NCBI GenBank assembly: GCA_022706765.1 | Contig: JAKJBX010000004.1 | Span: 1 to 64,000 of the forward strand | From: Bacillota bacterium | GTDB taxonomy: Bacteria; Bacillota; Clostridia; Monoglobales; Firm-18 | Direction of reading: 5' to 3' | Length of the DNA: 64,000 nt | In this document: positions 1 to 9,426 of the stretch, one piece after another | How positions within the stretch are numbered: position 1 is the first letter of the stretch | How the letters are laid out: each line of letters opens with the position of its first letter | Notes under the pieces: model-generated | Database searches by the model: none | Told to the model about the DNA's origin: nothing | What the model saw: only the letters and a program-made list of their open reading frames with translations | Made by a program: the position numbers and the translations under genes

Positions 1-2
1 CC

Positions 3-566
3 GCCGAGGCGCTGTCGCAGACCGCCTGCGACTACATAGCGCTCGGTCACGTCCACGCTTTCAGCGGCGTCAGGACGATCAATAACACACGCTTCGCCTA
101 CCCCGGCACGCCGGAGCCGAGGGGCTTTGACGAGACGGGGGCAAGGGGGGTCATCCTCGGGGAGGTGTACAAACACCATGCCGATCTGAAATTCGTCCCT
201 GTTTCAAAGCGTGAATTTCTTGAAGTCAGCATTGATGTGTCGGATTGCGGCGACTACATCGCCATTTGCGATAAAATCACCGGCTCCTGCGTCGGTGCGG
301 ACAACCTCTTTAAAATCAATCTCACCGGCGAGACGGACAGCGGGATTTTCATCGACCTCCCGCTGATATACGAGCGCATAAAAGACCAATATTTCTATGT
401 AAAGCTAAACGACTTTACACGCCCAAAGCTCAACATTGACGCACTTTCACAGGAATTTTCCCTAAAAGGGCTGTTCGTCAAAAAGCTGCTTGAACAGGGT
501 GGCAGCAACGACGCCCTGAAAATCGGGCTTGCCGCCATCTCGGGAGAGAAGGTGATTCTGCCATGA
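3..566 (+). CDS. SbcD/YhaO-type metallophosphoesterase, 3' part
   Basis: Only the C-terminal 187 residues are in the window; the frame is open from base 3. The stretch DYIALGHVHAF, then PGTPEPRGFDE, is the end of the calcineurin-like phosphoesterase core and the start of the capping region seen in SbcD/Mre11/YhaO exonucleases; GHVH supplies two metal-ligand histidines. Its stop overlaps the start of the next gene (ATGA-type overlap at 563-566). The partner is an SMC-like ATPase, so the pair probably forms an SbcCD/YhaON-type nuclease complex acting on DNA ends. The N-terminal metal motifs are outside the window, so activity cannot be judged. Confidence 0.85.
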   Translation, partial: AEALSQTACDYIALGHVHAFSGVRTINNTRFAYPGTPEPRGFDETGARGVILGEVYKHHADLKFVPVSKREFLEVSIDVSDCGDYIAICDKITGSCVGADNLFKINLTGETDSGIFIDLPLIYERIKDQYFYVKLNDFTRPKLNIDALSQEFSLKGLFVKKLLEQGGSNDALKIGLAAISGEKVILP

Positions 567-2188
567 TGATCAAAAGTCTTCATATCCATAAATTCGGCGG
601 GATTGTCGACAAAAGGATAGATTTCGAGGACGGCGTGAACGTCATTTATGCCGGCAACGAGTTTGGCAAGTCGACGGTCGCCGAGTTCATCAGGGCGATA
701 CTCTACGGCATGGGCAAGTCGCCGCAAAGCATCCGTCAGAACGCGCGCACCCGCTTTATGCCATGGAATGAAAAGCAGATGGGCGGCGAAATCACGGTTG
801 TGACCGACAACGGGGAATACACCGTCATCCGCACCTTCGGCAGGCGAAAGGGCGAGGACACCGTTACGGCAATTAGTGCGGTGACAGGCGAGGCCTGTCC
901 CGAGCTTTGCGTTGAAGCACCGGGCGAGGTTCTGCTGGGCGTCGGGGCGGACGGGTTTGAAAAGTCGCTGTATATCCGGCAGCTTTCCTCGAAAATTGAG
1001 GCGGGCAGCGACGACGAAATCCTGAAAAAGCTGGTGAATATCGTCCAAAGCGGCGACGAGGGCGTGTCATACAAGCGGGCGGTGCAGATTTTAGATGCGG
1101 CGGCAAAGGAACTAAGCGGTACGCGTCCGCGCGGCAAGCTGCTGCTGTTGCAGGACGAAATCAATGACCTGCAAGCAGGGCGCAGCATTGAGCAAAATAA
1201 GGAAGTCCAAAAAAAAGCCCTTACCGAAAGGCTTGCGGAACTGGGCGCACAAAAAGCACGGCTTGAGCGGTTCACCCCCGACAAAAGCGAAATCACCGCA
1301 AAGAAGGCAGAATATGCCGCCGCTGCCCAAAGGTTTGCGGAGGCGACGAAATTCAACGAAGACAGCCTGCGTGCGCGGGATAAAAGCATAAGGCTTTGGC
1401 TTGTACAGGTTATGTTGGCATTCGCCTTAGCTGGCGGCGGGTTCTTCCTCCATCCGGCTGCCGCGGCGACCTTTGGCGTTTACGGCGTTGTCGCCGCGGT
1501 ATTTTTCATCAGAAAAAAGCGCGTGCCGGCTGCCCGTCAGGACGCCCCGCCGCCCGACGCCATCCTGTCCGAAATCGAAGCGCTTGAACAACGTGCAGAG
1601 CAGATGAACAAGGAAAACACCAACCTGCTTGTGGCGGTCGCACAGCAAATCGGTGATGTGACCAGCCAGATTGCAAGCATCCATGCCACACCCTCATATG
1701 AATTTGACGATAAATTGAAAGTGTTGATGGAAAAACATCAGGCATACCACAAGACGCTGTCTGACATTGCGCTGGCAAAAAAATGCCTGGGTGAGGCTTT
1801 TTCGGAGCTTCAAGGCTCCTTCGGCAGACAGCTCAATGCGCATACGTCAAGGATTCTCGCTGAAATCACCGGCGGCAGGTATACCGAGGTGCTGGTCGAC
1901 AACGATTATAACATGCTGGTGCGCGTCGCCGAAACGAATGCGCTGCGTGATGCGCAGTACCTCAGCAGCGGCGCATACGACCAAATCTACTTCTCGCTGC
2001 GTATGGGGATTGTGAATATGCTGCTGCCGGATTGCCCCGTGATTTTGGACGAAGCGTTCGTGCAGTATGACGACACAAGGCTTGCTTTGGCGCTCGGCTA
2101 CATCAAAAAAGAAAGCAACAGGCAGTACCTGCTGCTTTCGTGTCACAAACGAGAGTCTGAGTTTTTCGGCAAGATGATGCCGGTTTAG
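563..2188 (+). CDS. YhaN/SbcC-like AAA ATPase, short form
   Basis: 541 residues. The N-terminus has a RecF/SMC-type start (IHKFGGI) and Walker A GNEFGKST at about 31-38; the C-terminus has the ABC-like signature LSSGAYDQ near 466 and Walker B VILDEAFVQYDD near 491. Between them are short coiled-coil segments and two hydrophobic stretches at about 278-316, as in YhaN proteins, which carry membrane segments in mid-protein. It is translationally coupled to the SbcD-like nuclease and is likely its ATPase subunit in DNA-end processing. YhaN/SbcC proteins are usually 900-1000 residues or more, so the coiled-coil arms are strongly shortened. Its stop overlaps the convergent stop of the SdpI-like gene. 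Confidence 0.85.
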   Translation: MMIKSLHIHKFGGIVDKRIDFEDGVNVIYAGNEFGKSTVAEFIRAILYGMGKSPQSIRQNARTRFMPWNEKQMGGEITVVTDNGEYTVIRTFGRRKGEDTVTAISAVTGEACPELCVEAPGEVLLGVGADGFEKSLYIRQLSSKIEAGSDDEILKKLVNIVQSGDEGVSYKRAVQILDAAAKELSGTRPRGKLLLLQDEINDLQAGRSIEQNKEVQKKALTERLAELGAQKARLERFTPDKSEITAKKAEYAAAAQRFAEATKFNEDSLRARDKSIRLWLVQVMLAFALAGGGFFLHPAAAATFGVYGVVAAVFFIRKKRVPAARQDAPPPDAILSEIEALEQRAEQMNKENTNLLVAVAQQIGDVTSQIASIHATPSYEFDDKLKVLMEKHQAYHKTLSDIALAKKCLGEAFSELQGSFGRQLNAHTSRILAEITGGRYTEVLVDNDYNMLVRVAETNALRDAQYLSSGAYDQIYFSLRMGIVNMLLPDCPVILDEAFVQYDDTRLALALGYIKKESNRQYLLLSCHKRESEFFGKMMPV

Positions 2189-2823
2189 TTTACGTTGGTT
2201 TTTCTATATTGTAAATACGAAAAAACACAAATCACGATCATGCCGACCAATATTGCTACGAGCGGCACAAGCAGATTAAGCGGCGCAGGCAGTAAGACGC
2301 CGGCAAAGAAAACCAGTCCGTTTGCCACAAACACCCGTCCACCGAAACGGTGGGTGCTGACCCACACCTCTTCACTGGCATATGTCCACGGCAGCTTTAT
2401 ACCGAACGAATAATTCTGTTTTATCCTTGGCATAAAGCTGCCAAGGATAATAAACAACAGTCCGAGCATCACGCACATCACGACGTCCATCGGTACGCTG
2501 ACCCCAAATGCCGTCAGGATCGTTACGGCGAGAATGACCGCAAAGAGGACATTTATCAGCACCATCAAAACAGGATAAGCATTGCCAGAGGCGATGATGC
2601 TTTTACCCTTCGGGTCAATTTTCGGCATAAGCGTCATGCCGAGCGTAATCAGCAGTGAGATTGCCGGCATCAGGAAAATCATAAGCCGTCCGCCGTAAGC
2701 GTCCACCTGACCCGAAATGCCCCAATGTGTCGGAATCTGTTCCGGCAAGCGCGTGTAGACCAAAGCGGCGGCGATAAACTGCGCGGCGGTGATGCAAAGA
2801 CTGGCGATAAAGCCCTTTTTCAT
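2185..2823 (-). CDS. SdpI/DUF1648 family membrane protein
   Basis: 212 residues, six to seven hydrophobic segments. The N-terminal half has the DUF1648 pattern LPEQIPTHWGISGQVD, and the C-terminal half has the SdpI pattern YSFGIKLPWTYASEEVW followed by HRFGGRVFVANG. Bacillus SdpI (207 residues) gives immunity to the SdpC toxin and sequesters a repressor. Here there is no sdpC, sdpR or toxin gene nearby, so it is an orphan member and an immunity role is only inferred from the family. It is convergent with the YhaN-like gene, the two stop codons overlapping. A GGGAGG site lies just upstream of the ATG on the minus strand. Confidence 0.85.
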   Translation of the reverse strand: MKKGFIASLCITAAQFIAAALVYTRLPEQIPTHWGISGQVDAYGGRLMIFLMPAISLLITLGMTLMPKIDPKGKSIIASGNAYPVLMVLINVLFAVILAVTILTAFGVSVPMDVVMCVMLGLLFIILGSFMPRIKQNYSFGIKLPWTYASEEVWVSTHRFGGRVFVANGLVFFAGVLLPAPLNLLVPLVAILVGMIVICVFSYLQYRKTNVN

Positions 2824-2887
2824 GGTACTTCCCTCCTATCGGTTTTATCATAATACGGTTTTAAGTGATTGTCAATAAAAAATTTGT

Positions 2888-2915
2888 TTGAAATTTATGC
2901 AATATATGATATAAT
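2888..2915 (+). promoter_or_regulatory. SigA-type promoter of lepA
   Basis: TTGAAA at 2888-2893, a 16-bp spacer and TATAAT at 2910-2915. The predicted start site falls at the left edge of the long hairpin repeat (2915-3079), so that repeat would form the lepA leader. Confidence 0.6.
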
Positions 2916-3079
2916 AGACTTCTTGCAAAACCTGCCGCAAATGGATAAACGAGGATTTTTTTCTGTTTATCAAGACGGCAGGTTCCGCCAATACTGTATG
3001 TATTGGCGGGTTCTGACAACGATGAGAAACGGGAAAAAGACCGTTTTTGCCATTGCGTAAAGGGTTTGCAAGAAGTCTA
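2915..3079 (+). repeat. Long-hairpin repeat, family H, copy 1
   Basis: A 165-bp element closed by 15-bp inverted arms (TAGACTTCTTGCAAA and its complement). It continues inwards with CGCAAATGG pairing with CCATTGCG, then a 16-position stem joining the T-rich stretch after ACGAGG to AAACGGGAAAAAGACC. The terminal hairpin CCGCCAATAC/GTATTGGCGG is flanked on both sides by GGTTC. The whole element folds as one long imperfect hairpin. A second copy is at 44674-44834, with different stem sequences but the same pairing plan. Confidence 0.75.
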
Positions 3080-3121
3080 ATAATTATTGAACGATTTTCC
3101 ACAGATTTGCGGAGGTAACCT

Positions 3122-4930
3122 ATGTCATCAGACCTGAACAGAATACGGAATTTTTGCATCATCGCCCACATTGATCACGGCAAAAGCACGCTTGCGGACA
3201 GGCTGCTCGAATACACCGGCGTGGTCTCGGAGCGTGAGCTGGAAGAACAGATGCTCGATAATATGGAGCTTGAACGTGAGCGGGGCATCACCATCAAGGC
3301 GCGTGCGGTCAGGCTCATCTATAAGGCGAATGACGGAAAGGAATATATTCTAAACCTCATCGACACCCCCGGGCACGTCGACTTTAATTATGAAGTGTCA
3401 CGCTCACTCGCCGCCTGCGAAGGGGCGATTTTGGTCGTCGACGCTGCACAGGGCATAGAGGCGCAGACACTGGCGAACACCTACCTTGCGCTCGACCACA
3501 ACCTCGAGCTTGTCCCCGTCATCAACAAAATCGACCTCCCCTCTGCCCAGCCCGAGCACGTGAAAAAGGAAATCGAGGACGTCATCGGTATTCCCGCCGA
3601 CAATGCGCCGCTGATTTCAGCGAAGCAGCGCATTGGCATCGAGGCGGTTTTGGAGCAGGTCGTGTCCCTGATCCCGCCGCCGAAAGGCGAACCGGACGAG
3701 CCGCTCAAAGCCTTGATTTTTGATTCATACTATGACAGCTATAAGGGCGTCATCATCTATTGCAGGGTATTTGACGGCGTAGTGAGGGCGGGCACAAGGA
3801 TCCGCATGATGGCAACCGGCAAGACCTTTGATGTGGTCGAGGTCGGCTATCTCAGCCCGGGCGGCATGATCTTAGCGCCGGAGCTGAAATCCGGAGAGGT
3901 CGGCTTTATTGCAGCGAGCATTAAAAATGTCGCCGACACCAGCGTCGGCGATACCGTTACCTATGCGGACAGCCCTGCCAAGACGCCGCTGCCGGGCTAC
4001 AAAAAGGTGAACCCCATGGTCTTTTGCGGTATCTATCCCGCCGACGGCGCAAAGTATGACGACCTGCGCGAGGCGCTCGGCAAGCTGCGTTTAAACGACG
4101 CATCACTGTCGTACGAGCCGGAAACCTCCATTGCGCTCGGCTTTGGGTTCCGCTGCGGCTTCCTCGGGCTTTTGCACCTCGAAATCATCCAGGAGCGTTT
4201 GGAGCGTGAATATAACCTCGACCTCGTCACCACTGCGCCGAGCGTTATCTATAAGATCATCAAAACGGGCGGAGAGGTCGTCGAAATCGACAACCCGACC
4301 AACCTGCCGCAGCCGACTGAAATCAACTACATGGAGGAGCCGATGGTCAGCGCAACCATTATGACGCCGACCGACACCGTCGGCAACATCATGGAGCTTT
4401 GCCAGGAGCGCCGAGGCATCTTCAAGGACATGAAATATTTGGACGAGACCCGTGTTTCCATACATTATGAGCTGCCGCTCAACGAAATTATCTACGACTT
4501 TTTCGACGCGCTCAAATCACGCACCAGGGGCTATGCATCCTTTGACTATGAGCTGATCGGTTATCAGAAATCCGTGCTGGTCAAGCTCGACATCCTCTTA
4601 AACGGCGAAGTTGTCGATGCGCTCAGCTTTATCGTGCACGCCGACAAGGCATACGAGCGGGGCAGAAAAATCTGTGAAAAGCTCAAAACCGCAATTCCCC
4701 GGCAGCTGTTTGAGATACCCATCCAGGCGGCGGTCGGCAACAAAATCATCGCCCGTGAAACCGTGAAAGCGATGCGCAAGGACGTCCTTGCCAAGTGCTA
4801 CGGCGGCGACATCACCCGTAAGAAAAAGCTGCTTGAAAAGCAAAAAGAAGGCAAAAAGCGTATGCGCCAGGTCGGCTCCGTCGAGGTGCCGCAGGAGGCG
4901 TTTATGTCCGTGTTAAAGCTCGATGAGTAG
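3122..4930 (+). CDS. lepA: Elongation factor 4 (LepA)
   Basis: 602 residues, full family length. It is a translational GTPase that back-translocates or remodels stalled ribosomes. G1 is AHIDHGKST at 15-23, G3 DTPGHVDF, G4 NKIDLP; the LepA-specific C-terminal domain is present, including [20 protein letters not shown], which separates it from EF-G. A GGAGG site lies 5 bp before the ATG. The gene's last 8 bp overlap hemW, the usual Firmicutes lepA-hemW order; here comEC and holA follow instead of hrcA-grpE-dnaK. Confidence 0.98.
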   Translation: MSSDLNRIRNFCIIAHIDHGKSTLADRLLEYTGVVSERELEEQMLDNMELERERGITIKARAVRLIYKANDGKEYILNLIDTPGHVDFNYEVSRSLAACEGAILVVDAAQGIEAQTLANTYLALDHNLELVPVINKIDLPSAQPEHVKKEIEDVIGIPADNAPLISAKQRIGIEAVLEQVVSLIPPPKGEPDEPLKALIFDSYYDSYKGVIIYCRVFDGVVRAGTRIRMMATGKTFDVVEVGYLSPGGMILAPELKSGEVGFIAASIKNVADTSVGDTVTYADSPAKTPLPGYKKVNPMVFCGIYPADGAKYDDLREALGKLRLNDASLSYEPETSIALGFGFRCGFLGLLHLEIIQERLEREYNLDLVTTAPSVIYKIIKTGGEVVEIDNPTNLPQPTEINYMEEPMVSATIMTPTDTVGNIMELCQERRGIFKDMKYLDETRVSIHYELPLNEIIYDFFDALKSRTRGYASFDYELIGYQKSVLVKLDILLNGEVVDALSFIVHADKAYERGRKICEKLKTAIPRQLFEIPIQAAVGNKIIARETVKAMRKDVLAKCYGGDITRKKKLLEKQKEGKKRMRQVGSVEVPQEAFMSVLKLDE

Positions 4931-5993
4931 CGGCGTTTACATCCATATCCCCTTTTGCGTCAAAAAGTGCCTGTATTGCGACTTCCCGTCCTCCGACAAA
5001 GCGGATAAGCTGAAAGCGCCCTATGTCCATGCGCTGATAAGCGAGATCGAAAGCGGTTTGCCGAAAGATTATGATACGGTGTTCATCGGCGGCGGAACGC
5101 CGACCTTTCTCCCGCTGCCCGACCTTTTGTCTGTCGTCCGCACCGTGGCAAAGGACGGCTGTGAGTTCACCGTGGAGGTTAACCCCGCGACGCTGGACTT
5201 TGAAGGATTTTGTGCGTTGAAAGCAGCCGGCGTGAACAGGATAAGCCTCGGCTTGCAGTCCGCGCACGACGATGAGCTCAAAGCGCTGGGCAGGATACAC
5301 GGCTATACGGATTTTTTGGCGGCGTTTCAAAATGCACGCAGGGCGGACTTTGACAACATCAACGTCGACGTTATGTTTTCGCTGCCCGACCAGACGCCGG
5401 ATAAGTTTGCACACACGCTTGATACGGTGTGCGCGCTCTCACCCGAGCATATCTCGTGTTACAGCCTGATCGTCGAGCGGGGCACGCCGTTTTATGATAT
5501 GTCCCTCTCGCTCCCCGATGAAGACGAGGACAGGGCGATGTACCAATATTGCGTGGCATTTTTAAGTGAAAACGGCTATCGGCAGTACGAGATTTCTAAC
5601 TTTGCAAAGGACGGCTTTGCCTGCCGTCACAATATCAAATACTGGCGGCGTGAGGATTACTACGGCTTCGGGGCGGCGGCGCACTCACTGGTCGGCAGCG
5701 TCCGGTACGAAAATTCAGCGGACATCGCTGAATACATCCACTGCAATCATCGGTCGGCAACGCCGCTGACCGTCAAGGACATCAAAAATGAAACCATCCT
5801 TTTGGGGCTTAGGATGCCGCAGGGCATCAACCTTAGAAATTATCAGGCTTTGTTCGGATGCGACTTTATGAAAGAGCACAGCCAAGCCATTAAAAAATAC
5901 CGGGAGTTTTGCGTTTCCGACGGCGAGTTCTTTGGCTTGACGCCTGAGGGGTTCGGCGTGTCTAACGCCATTATCTGTGATTTTATGGAGTAG
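4923..5993 (+). CDS. hemW: Radical-SAM protein HemW (HemN-like)
   Basis: 356 residues. [10 protein letters not shown] near residue 12 is the CxxxCxxC radical-SAM 4Fe-4S motif; GGGTPT and EVNPATLD follow as in HemN/HemW. It has the shorter HemW length and lacks the extra N-terminal cysteine motif of true HemN coproporphyrinogen oxidase. HemW is regarded as a haem chaperone or trafficking protein. Start overlaps the lepA end by 8 bp (translational coupling). No other haem gene is in the window. Confidence 0.93.
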   Translation: MSSGVYIHIPFCVKKCLYCDFPSSDKADKLKAPYVHALISEIESGLPKDYDTVFIGGGTPTFLPLPDLLSVVRTVAKDGCEFTVEVNPATLDFEGFCALKAAGVNRISLGLQSAHDDELKALGRIHGYTDFLAAFQNARRADFDNINVDVMFSLPDQTPDKFAHTLDTVCALSPEHISCYSLIVERGTPFYDMSLSLPDEDEDRAMYQYCVAFLSENGYRQYEISNFAKDGFACRHNIKYWRREDYYGFGAAAHSLVGSVRYENSADIAEYIHCNHRSATPLTVKDIKNETILLGLRMPQGINLRNYQALFGCDFMKEHSQAIKKYREFCVSDGEFFGLTPEGFGVSNAIICDFME

Positions 5994-5998
5994 GTAAG

Positions 5999-8284
5999 AT
6001 GAAAAAACCGTTGCTTTGGTTGTCCTCTGCGTTCATTTTCGGTGCGTTTTTAGGAATCATTATCCCTGACGGCATAGCCGTCAGATTTCTCAGCATTGTA
6101 TTGACGGCGGCCGCTTTGAAGCTGTTGATGTTCAAAAATCCCGCCTCTCTGCTGCCGGTGTTTCATGTGCTCATATTAACCACGGTTTTCTCTGTGGGAC
6201 TGCTCTATGCCGAGAACATCCGCAGCGCAAAACTTTACGCCGTTGCGCCGCTGTCCGGCGAATATGCCGCCGTAGAGGGCATGGTGGTCGATATTGAGAC
6301 CGCAACCGGCTCCGTCATGCTGACGCTGAAAACCGCAGCCCTTTCGTCAGGCGGAGTGGCATATGAGCTGAAAACCAAGGTGAACGTCGTCGTCTTTGGC
6401 GAGATTCCCCCGGTGTCTCTTGGGGACACGCTGCGTGCCGAGGGAACGCTGACGCTGTATGAGCCGATGAAGTTTTGGGGCGATACGGGCAGCCGTGCAT
6501 ACTATGCGTCAGACGGGATTTTCGCGCACCTTTCCGCCAAGCCCGACAAGCTTGAAGTCATACGCCCCAATCCGATGCCGTACCGCCCGATGGTTTTGGC
6601 ACAAAACGCCCGTGATTACATAGCGTCCGTCATCGCCAGAGGGCTGTCCGGCGATGAGGCGGCGCTGCTTACCGGCATCGTCATCGGCGGCAGCAGCAAT
6701 TTCAGCGATGAGCTGAAAGACGCCTTTCGCCTGAGCGGACTGACGCACATTGTGTCGGTCTCAGGGCTGCACATTTCAATTTTCATCCTGTTTATCTCGT
6801 TTGGCGCGTGGAGCATATGCACCAACCGCCGCCTGGTATCCGCCCTTGTTATCGCCGCCATTGCCGCCTATGCGCTGATCGCCGACGCTCAGCCGTCCAT
6901 CCTGCGTGCGGGTATGATGGCAGTCTACGGCATCATCATGGAAAACTTAAAGCTGCGGCGGGATACCAACACGGCTCTGATGGCTTCCACCGCACTGCTG
7001 GCGCTGTATAACCCTTACCTTTTGCATAACACAGGTTTTCAGCTTTCGTTTTTGGCAACGCTCGGCATCATACTGCTTGCGGGAAAAATTATTCGGTACA
7101 AGATCGCCAACGCCGGCTTTGCGGCATTCATCTTCACCCTGCCGCTGCTGGCTTACAGCTTTAACACCGTCACGTTTGCCGCGCTCATCACCAATATTTT
7201 GGTGTCGCCGCTCGTGATCCTGTTGCTGCTTTTAGGGCTGCTGATGTGCGCTGTGCCGTATTTATGGGTCTTGCTGTCGCCTATCCTGTTCAGTATCCTT
7301 CACGTCATGATCGTAGCTGCCAAATTCTTTGCCTCGATCAAATGGCTGACGCTCGGCGTCACCTCACCGAACATATACATGCTGATTTGCTGCGTCATAC
7401 TGCTGTATCTTCTGTACAGAACGGTGACAAAACGCCTGACGCTGACCAAGACCGCATGGATTTTAGCGGTATCGCTGCTGTTCGCCACGCCGGGCGTCTC
7501 GGAAGCGCTGCAACGAACAGGGAACGCCGAGATGACCTTCATCGCCGCCAAAAACGGCGACGCGGTGCATATCAAAACGCCAAACGGCTATCATGTGTTG
7601 GTCGGCGGCGGCTACGGACCCGATGTGCGAAAGTATTTAAGAAGCAAAAACATTGAGAAAATTGACGCCGTTATCCTCACAAACCGCAGCGCCGAGGACA
7701 CGGCGGGCATCTTGAATCTGTTTGAAAAGGGTGTTCCCATTACACGCATGTATGTACCGCTGCACACAAACACCGGGCTGTTTAAGTATCCCGACGGCAG
7801 CTCCGCCGAAACGCTGACCTATTATCAGGGCGACAGTTTCTCGATCGACGGCGCCGCTTTTGACGTTTTGCTCCACGATCAGGACGCCCAAAGCGTCTCG
7901 GGCTCTGAAGCGGTGATACGTATGCGGTGCCTTGGCGGCACAGCGCTGTTTTTGGGCGCAAACGGTCCAGCACATACACAGCAGATGATTTCCCGACACA
8001 CCGACAGCGCATTTGTCTGCGACATTCTGCGCCTGGGCGGACACGGCTCGGCGGATGCCAACAGCGCCGATTTGCTGCTGCGTACGCATGCAAAATATGC
8101 CGTGGCAAACGCCGGGTATAATCAAAACCGCCGACTTGACCCTGAGGTCAGACGCATCTTAGCGGCGGAAGGCGCTCTGCCGCTTGAAACCTATGTATAC
8201 GGCAGTATCGGCTTTATCATCGGAAAGGACGGCGTCAGGTCCGTCACCAAAACACGCATACCCCTCCCTTTTGAAACCGATTAG
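5999..8284 (+). CDS. comEC: ComEC/Rec2 DNA-uptake channel with degenerate nuclease domain
   Basis: 761 residues. Order: N-terminal membrane segments and OB-like DUF4131 region (about 1-170), competence domain with many membrane helices including SGLHISIFI and ADAQPSILRAGMM (about 220-500), then a metallo-beta-lactamase-like region (about 510-750). ComEC passes single-stranded DNA across the membrane during transformation. The MBL region has lost nearly all metal ligands: the usual HxHxDH site reads TNRSAEDT, the D of the LIDGG motif is G in LVGGG, and HHGS reads GHGS. The membrane channel part looks intact. It sits between hemW and holA, whereas comEA is 36 kb away. Confidence 0.93.
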   Translation: MKKPLLWLSSAFIFGAFLGIIIPDGIAVRFLSIVLTAAALKLLMFKNPASLLPVFHVLILTTVFSVGLLYAENIRSAKLYAVAPLSGEYAAVEGMVVDIETATGSVMLTLKTAALSSGGVAYELKTKVNVVVFGEIPPVSLGDTLRAEGTLTLYEPMKFWGDTGSRAYYASDGIFAHLSAKPDKLEVIRPNPMPYRPMVLAQNARDYIASVIARGLSGDEAALLTGIVIGGSSNFSDELKDAFRLSGLTHIVSVSGLHISIFILFISFGAWSICTNRRLVSALVIAAIAAYALIADAQPSILRAGMMAVYGIIMENLKLRRDTNTALMASTALLALYNPYLLHNTGFQLSFLATLGIILLAGKIIRYKIANAGFAAFIFTLPLLAYSFNTVTFAALITNILVSPLVILLLLLGLLMCAVPYLWVLLSPILFSILHVMIVAAKFFASIKWLTLGVTSPNIYMLICCVILLYLLYRTVTKRLTLTKTAWILAVSLLFATPGVSEALQRTGNAEMTFIAAKNGDAVHIKTPNGYHVLVGGGYGPDVRKYLRSKNIEKIDAVILTNRSAEDTAGILNLFEKGVPITRMYVPLHTNTGLFKYPDGSSAETLTYYQGDSFSIDGAAFDVLLHDQDAQSVSGSEAVIRMRCLGGTALFLGANGPAHTQQMISRHTDSAFVCDILRLGGHGSADANSADLLLRTHAKYAVANAGYNQNRRLDPEVRRILAAEGALPLETYVYGSIGFIIGKDGVRSVTKTRIPLPFETD

Positions 8285-8310
8285 GGGACGGGCAGATCAC
8301 GGAGGTTACC

Positions 8311-9303
8311 ATGGCACTGACGGTTGCGGCATTTAACAAACGGCTCAAAGAAAAGACCGACCCCCTATACCTCTTCTACGGCGAGGAGCGTTTCATCCTG
8401 TCCGCTTATATTGCGCGCATCAAAAGCACGGTTATGCCGGACGACACCTTTGCCGGCTTTAATTTCAGCGTGCTGGAAGGCAAGGCTGCGGCGTTTGACG
8501 ACTTTGCGTCAGAGCTTTCCACTTACCCGCAGATGGCGGACTACAAGCTGATCATCCTGAAAAACACCGACTTTTTAAGCGGGGCGGAATACCAAAAACC
8601 GCTCCACAGTCTGCTCGGAGACCTGCCCGACTATGCCGTCGTGATCTTTGTGGAGGAGGACGTCAAAAAAATCAAAAAAGACACCTTAAAGCTGATCGAA
8701 AGCAAGGGCGCCGTCGTTGAGTTTGCCAGACAGAGCAACGCCGACCTGCGTGCATGGGTCGGCAGAGAGCTTGCAAAATACAGAAAAAAAATGTACACCG
8801 AGGACATCGAATACCTCATCGGCATATGTGACCGCTCGCTTGAACGGCTGAGGGTCGAGTGTGACAAGCTAATTGCAGCCGCCGGCGACGGCGAGGTCAT
8901 CACCCGAAAAACGGTCACTGAGCTGGTGCATGTTCCTCTTGAATATAAAATTTACACGATGGCGGACAAGCTATTGTCCGGCGACGCCCTGTCAGCGTAT
9001 CAGATGCTGCGTGAGCTAAAACTTGCCAAGGAACAGCCTACGGTGGTCATTTCGCTGATCTATTCCCAGCTGGCTACGCTGTATATGTTCCAAAGACTAA
9101 GCAACCGTGCGGAGGATTACCTGCCTCCAAACAGAAAATTTTTGGCAAGGCAATATGCCGCGCGCTGCCGTGCGTTCGATGCGCAGATGCTGCGGAGCAT
9201 GATGCAAAAGTGCGCTGAATCGGACGATAATATCAAACGCGGCAGAATCGACGGCTGGACGGCGCTTGAACTGATCATGGCAAGTCTGCTGCACGCTGTT
9301 TAG
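8311..9303 (+). CDS. holA: DNA polymerase III delta subunit (clamp-loader wrench)
   Basis: 330 residues, typical HolA length. The N-terminal YLFYGEERFIL segment corresponds to the degenerate AAA+ P-loop region, followed by lid and collar helices. HolA opens the beta clamp within the clamp-loader complex. GGAGG lies 6 bp before the ATG. The position directly after comEC is the common Firmicutes comEC-holA order; rpsT, which often follows, is absent here. Confidence 0.93.
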   Translation: MALTVAAFNKRLKEKTDPLYLFYGEERFILSAYIARIKSTVMPDDTFAGFNFSVLEGKAAAFDDFASELSTYPQMADYKLIILKNTDFLSGAEYQKPLHSLLGDLPDYAVVIFVEEDVKKIKKDTLKLIESKGAVVEFARQSNADLRAWVGRELAKYRKKMYTEDIEYLIGICDRSLERLRVECDKLIAAAGDGEVITRKTVTELVHVPLEYKIYTMADKLLSGDALSAYQMLRELKLAKEQPTVVISLIYSQLATLYMFQRLSNRAEDYLPPNRKFLARQYAARCRAFDAQMLRSMMQKCAESDDNIKRGRIDGWTALELIMASLLHAV

Positions 9304-9365
9304 GGCTCAAACCGACACCGTGTTCCTTTTTATGGCAGAATATTTGAAATATCTTGATTTTGTTC

Positions 9366-9394
9366 TTGATTTTTTCACAGATAAGGGTTACAAT
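9366..9394 (+). promoter_or_regulatory. SigA-type promoter for the PucR/CdaR-like regulator
   Basis: TTGATT at 9366-9371, a 17-bp spacer and TACAAT at 9389-9394, about 30 bp before the start codon of the downstream gene. Confidence 0.6.
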
Positions 9395-9426
9395 ATAAAA
9401 TGTATATTGTTTAAGGGGGCTCTCGC

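Noticed and set aside
2185..2823. A complete Sdp toxin-immunity system
   Set aside because: Only the SdpI-like protein is present; no toxin, processing or repressor gene lies beside it.
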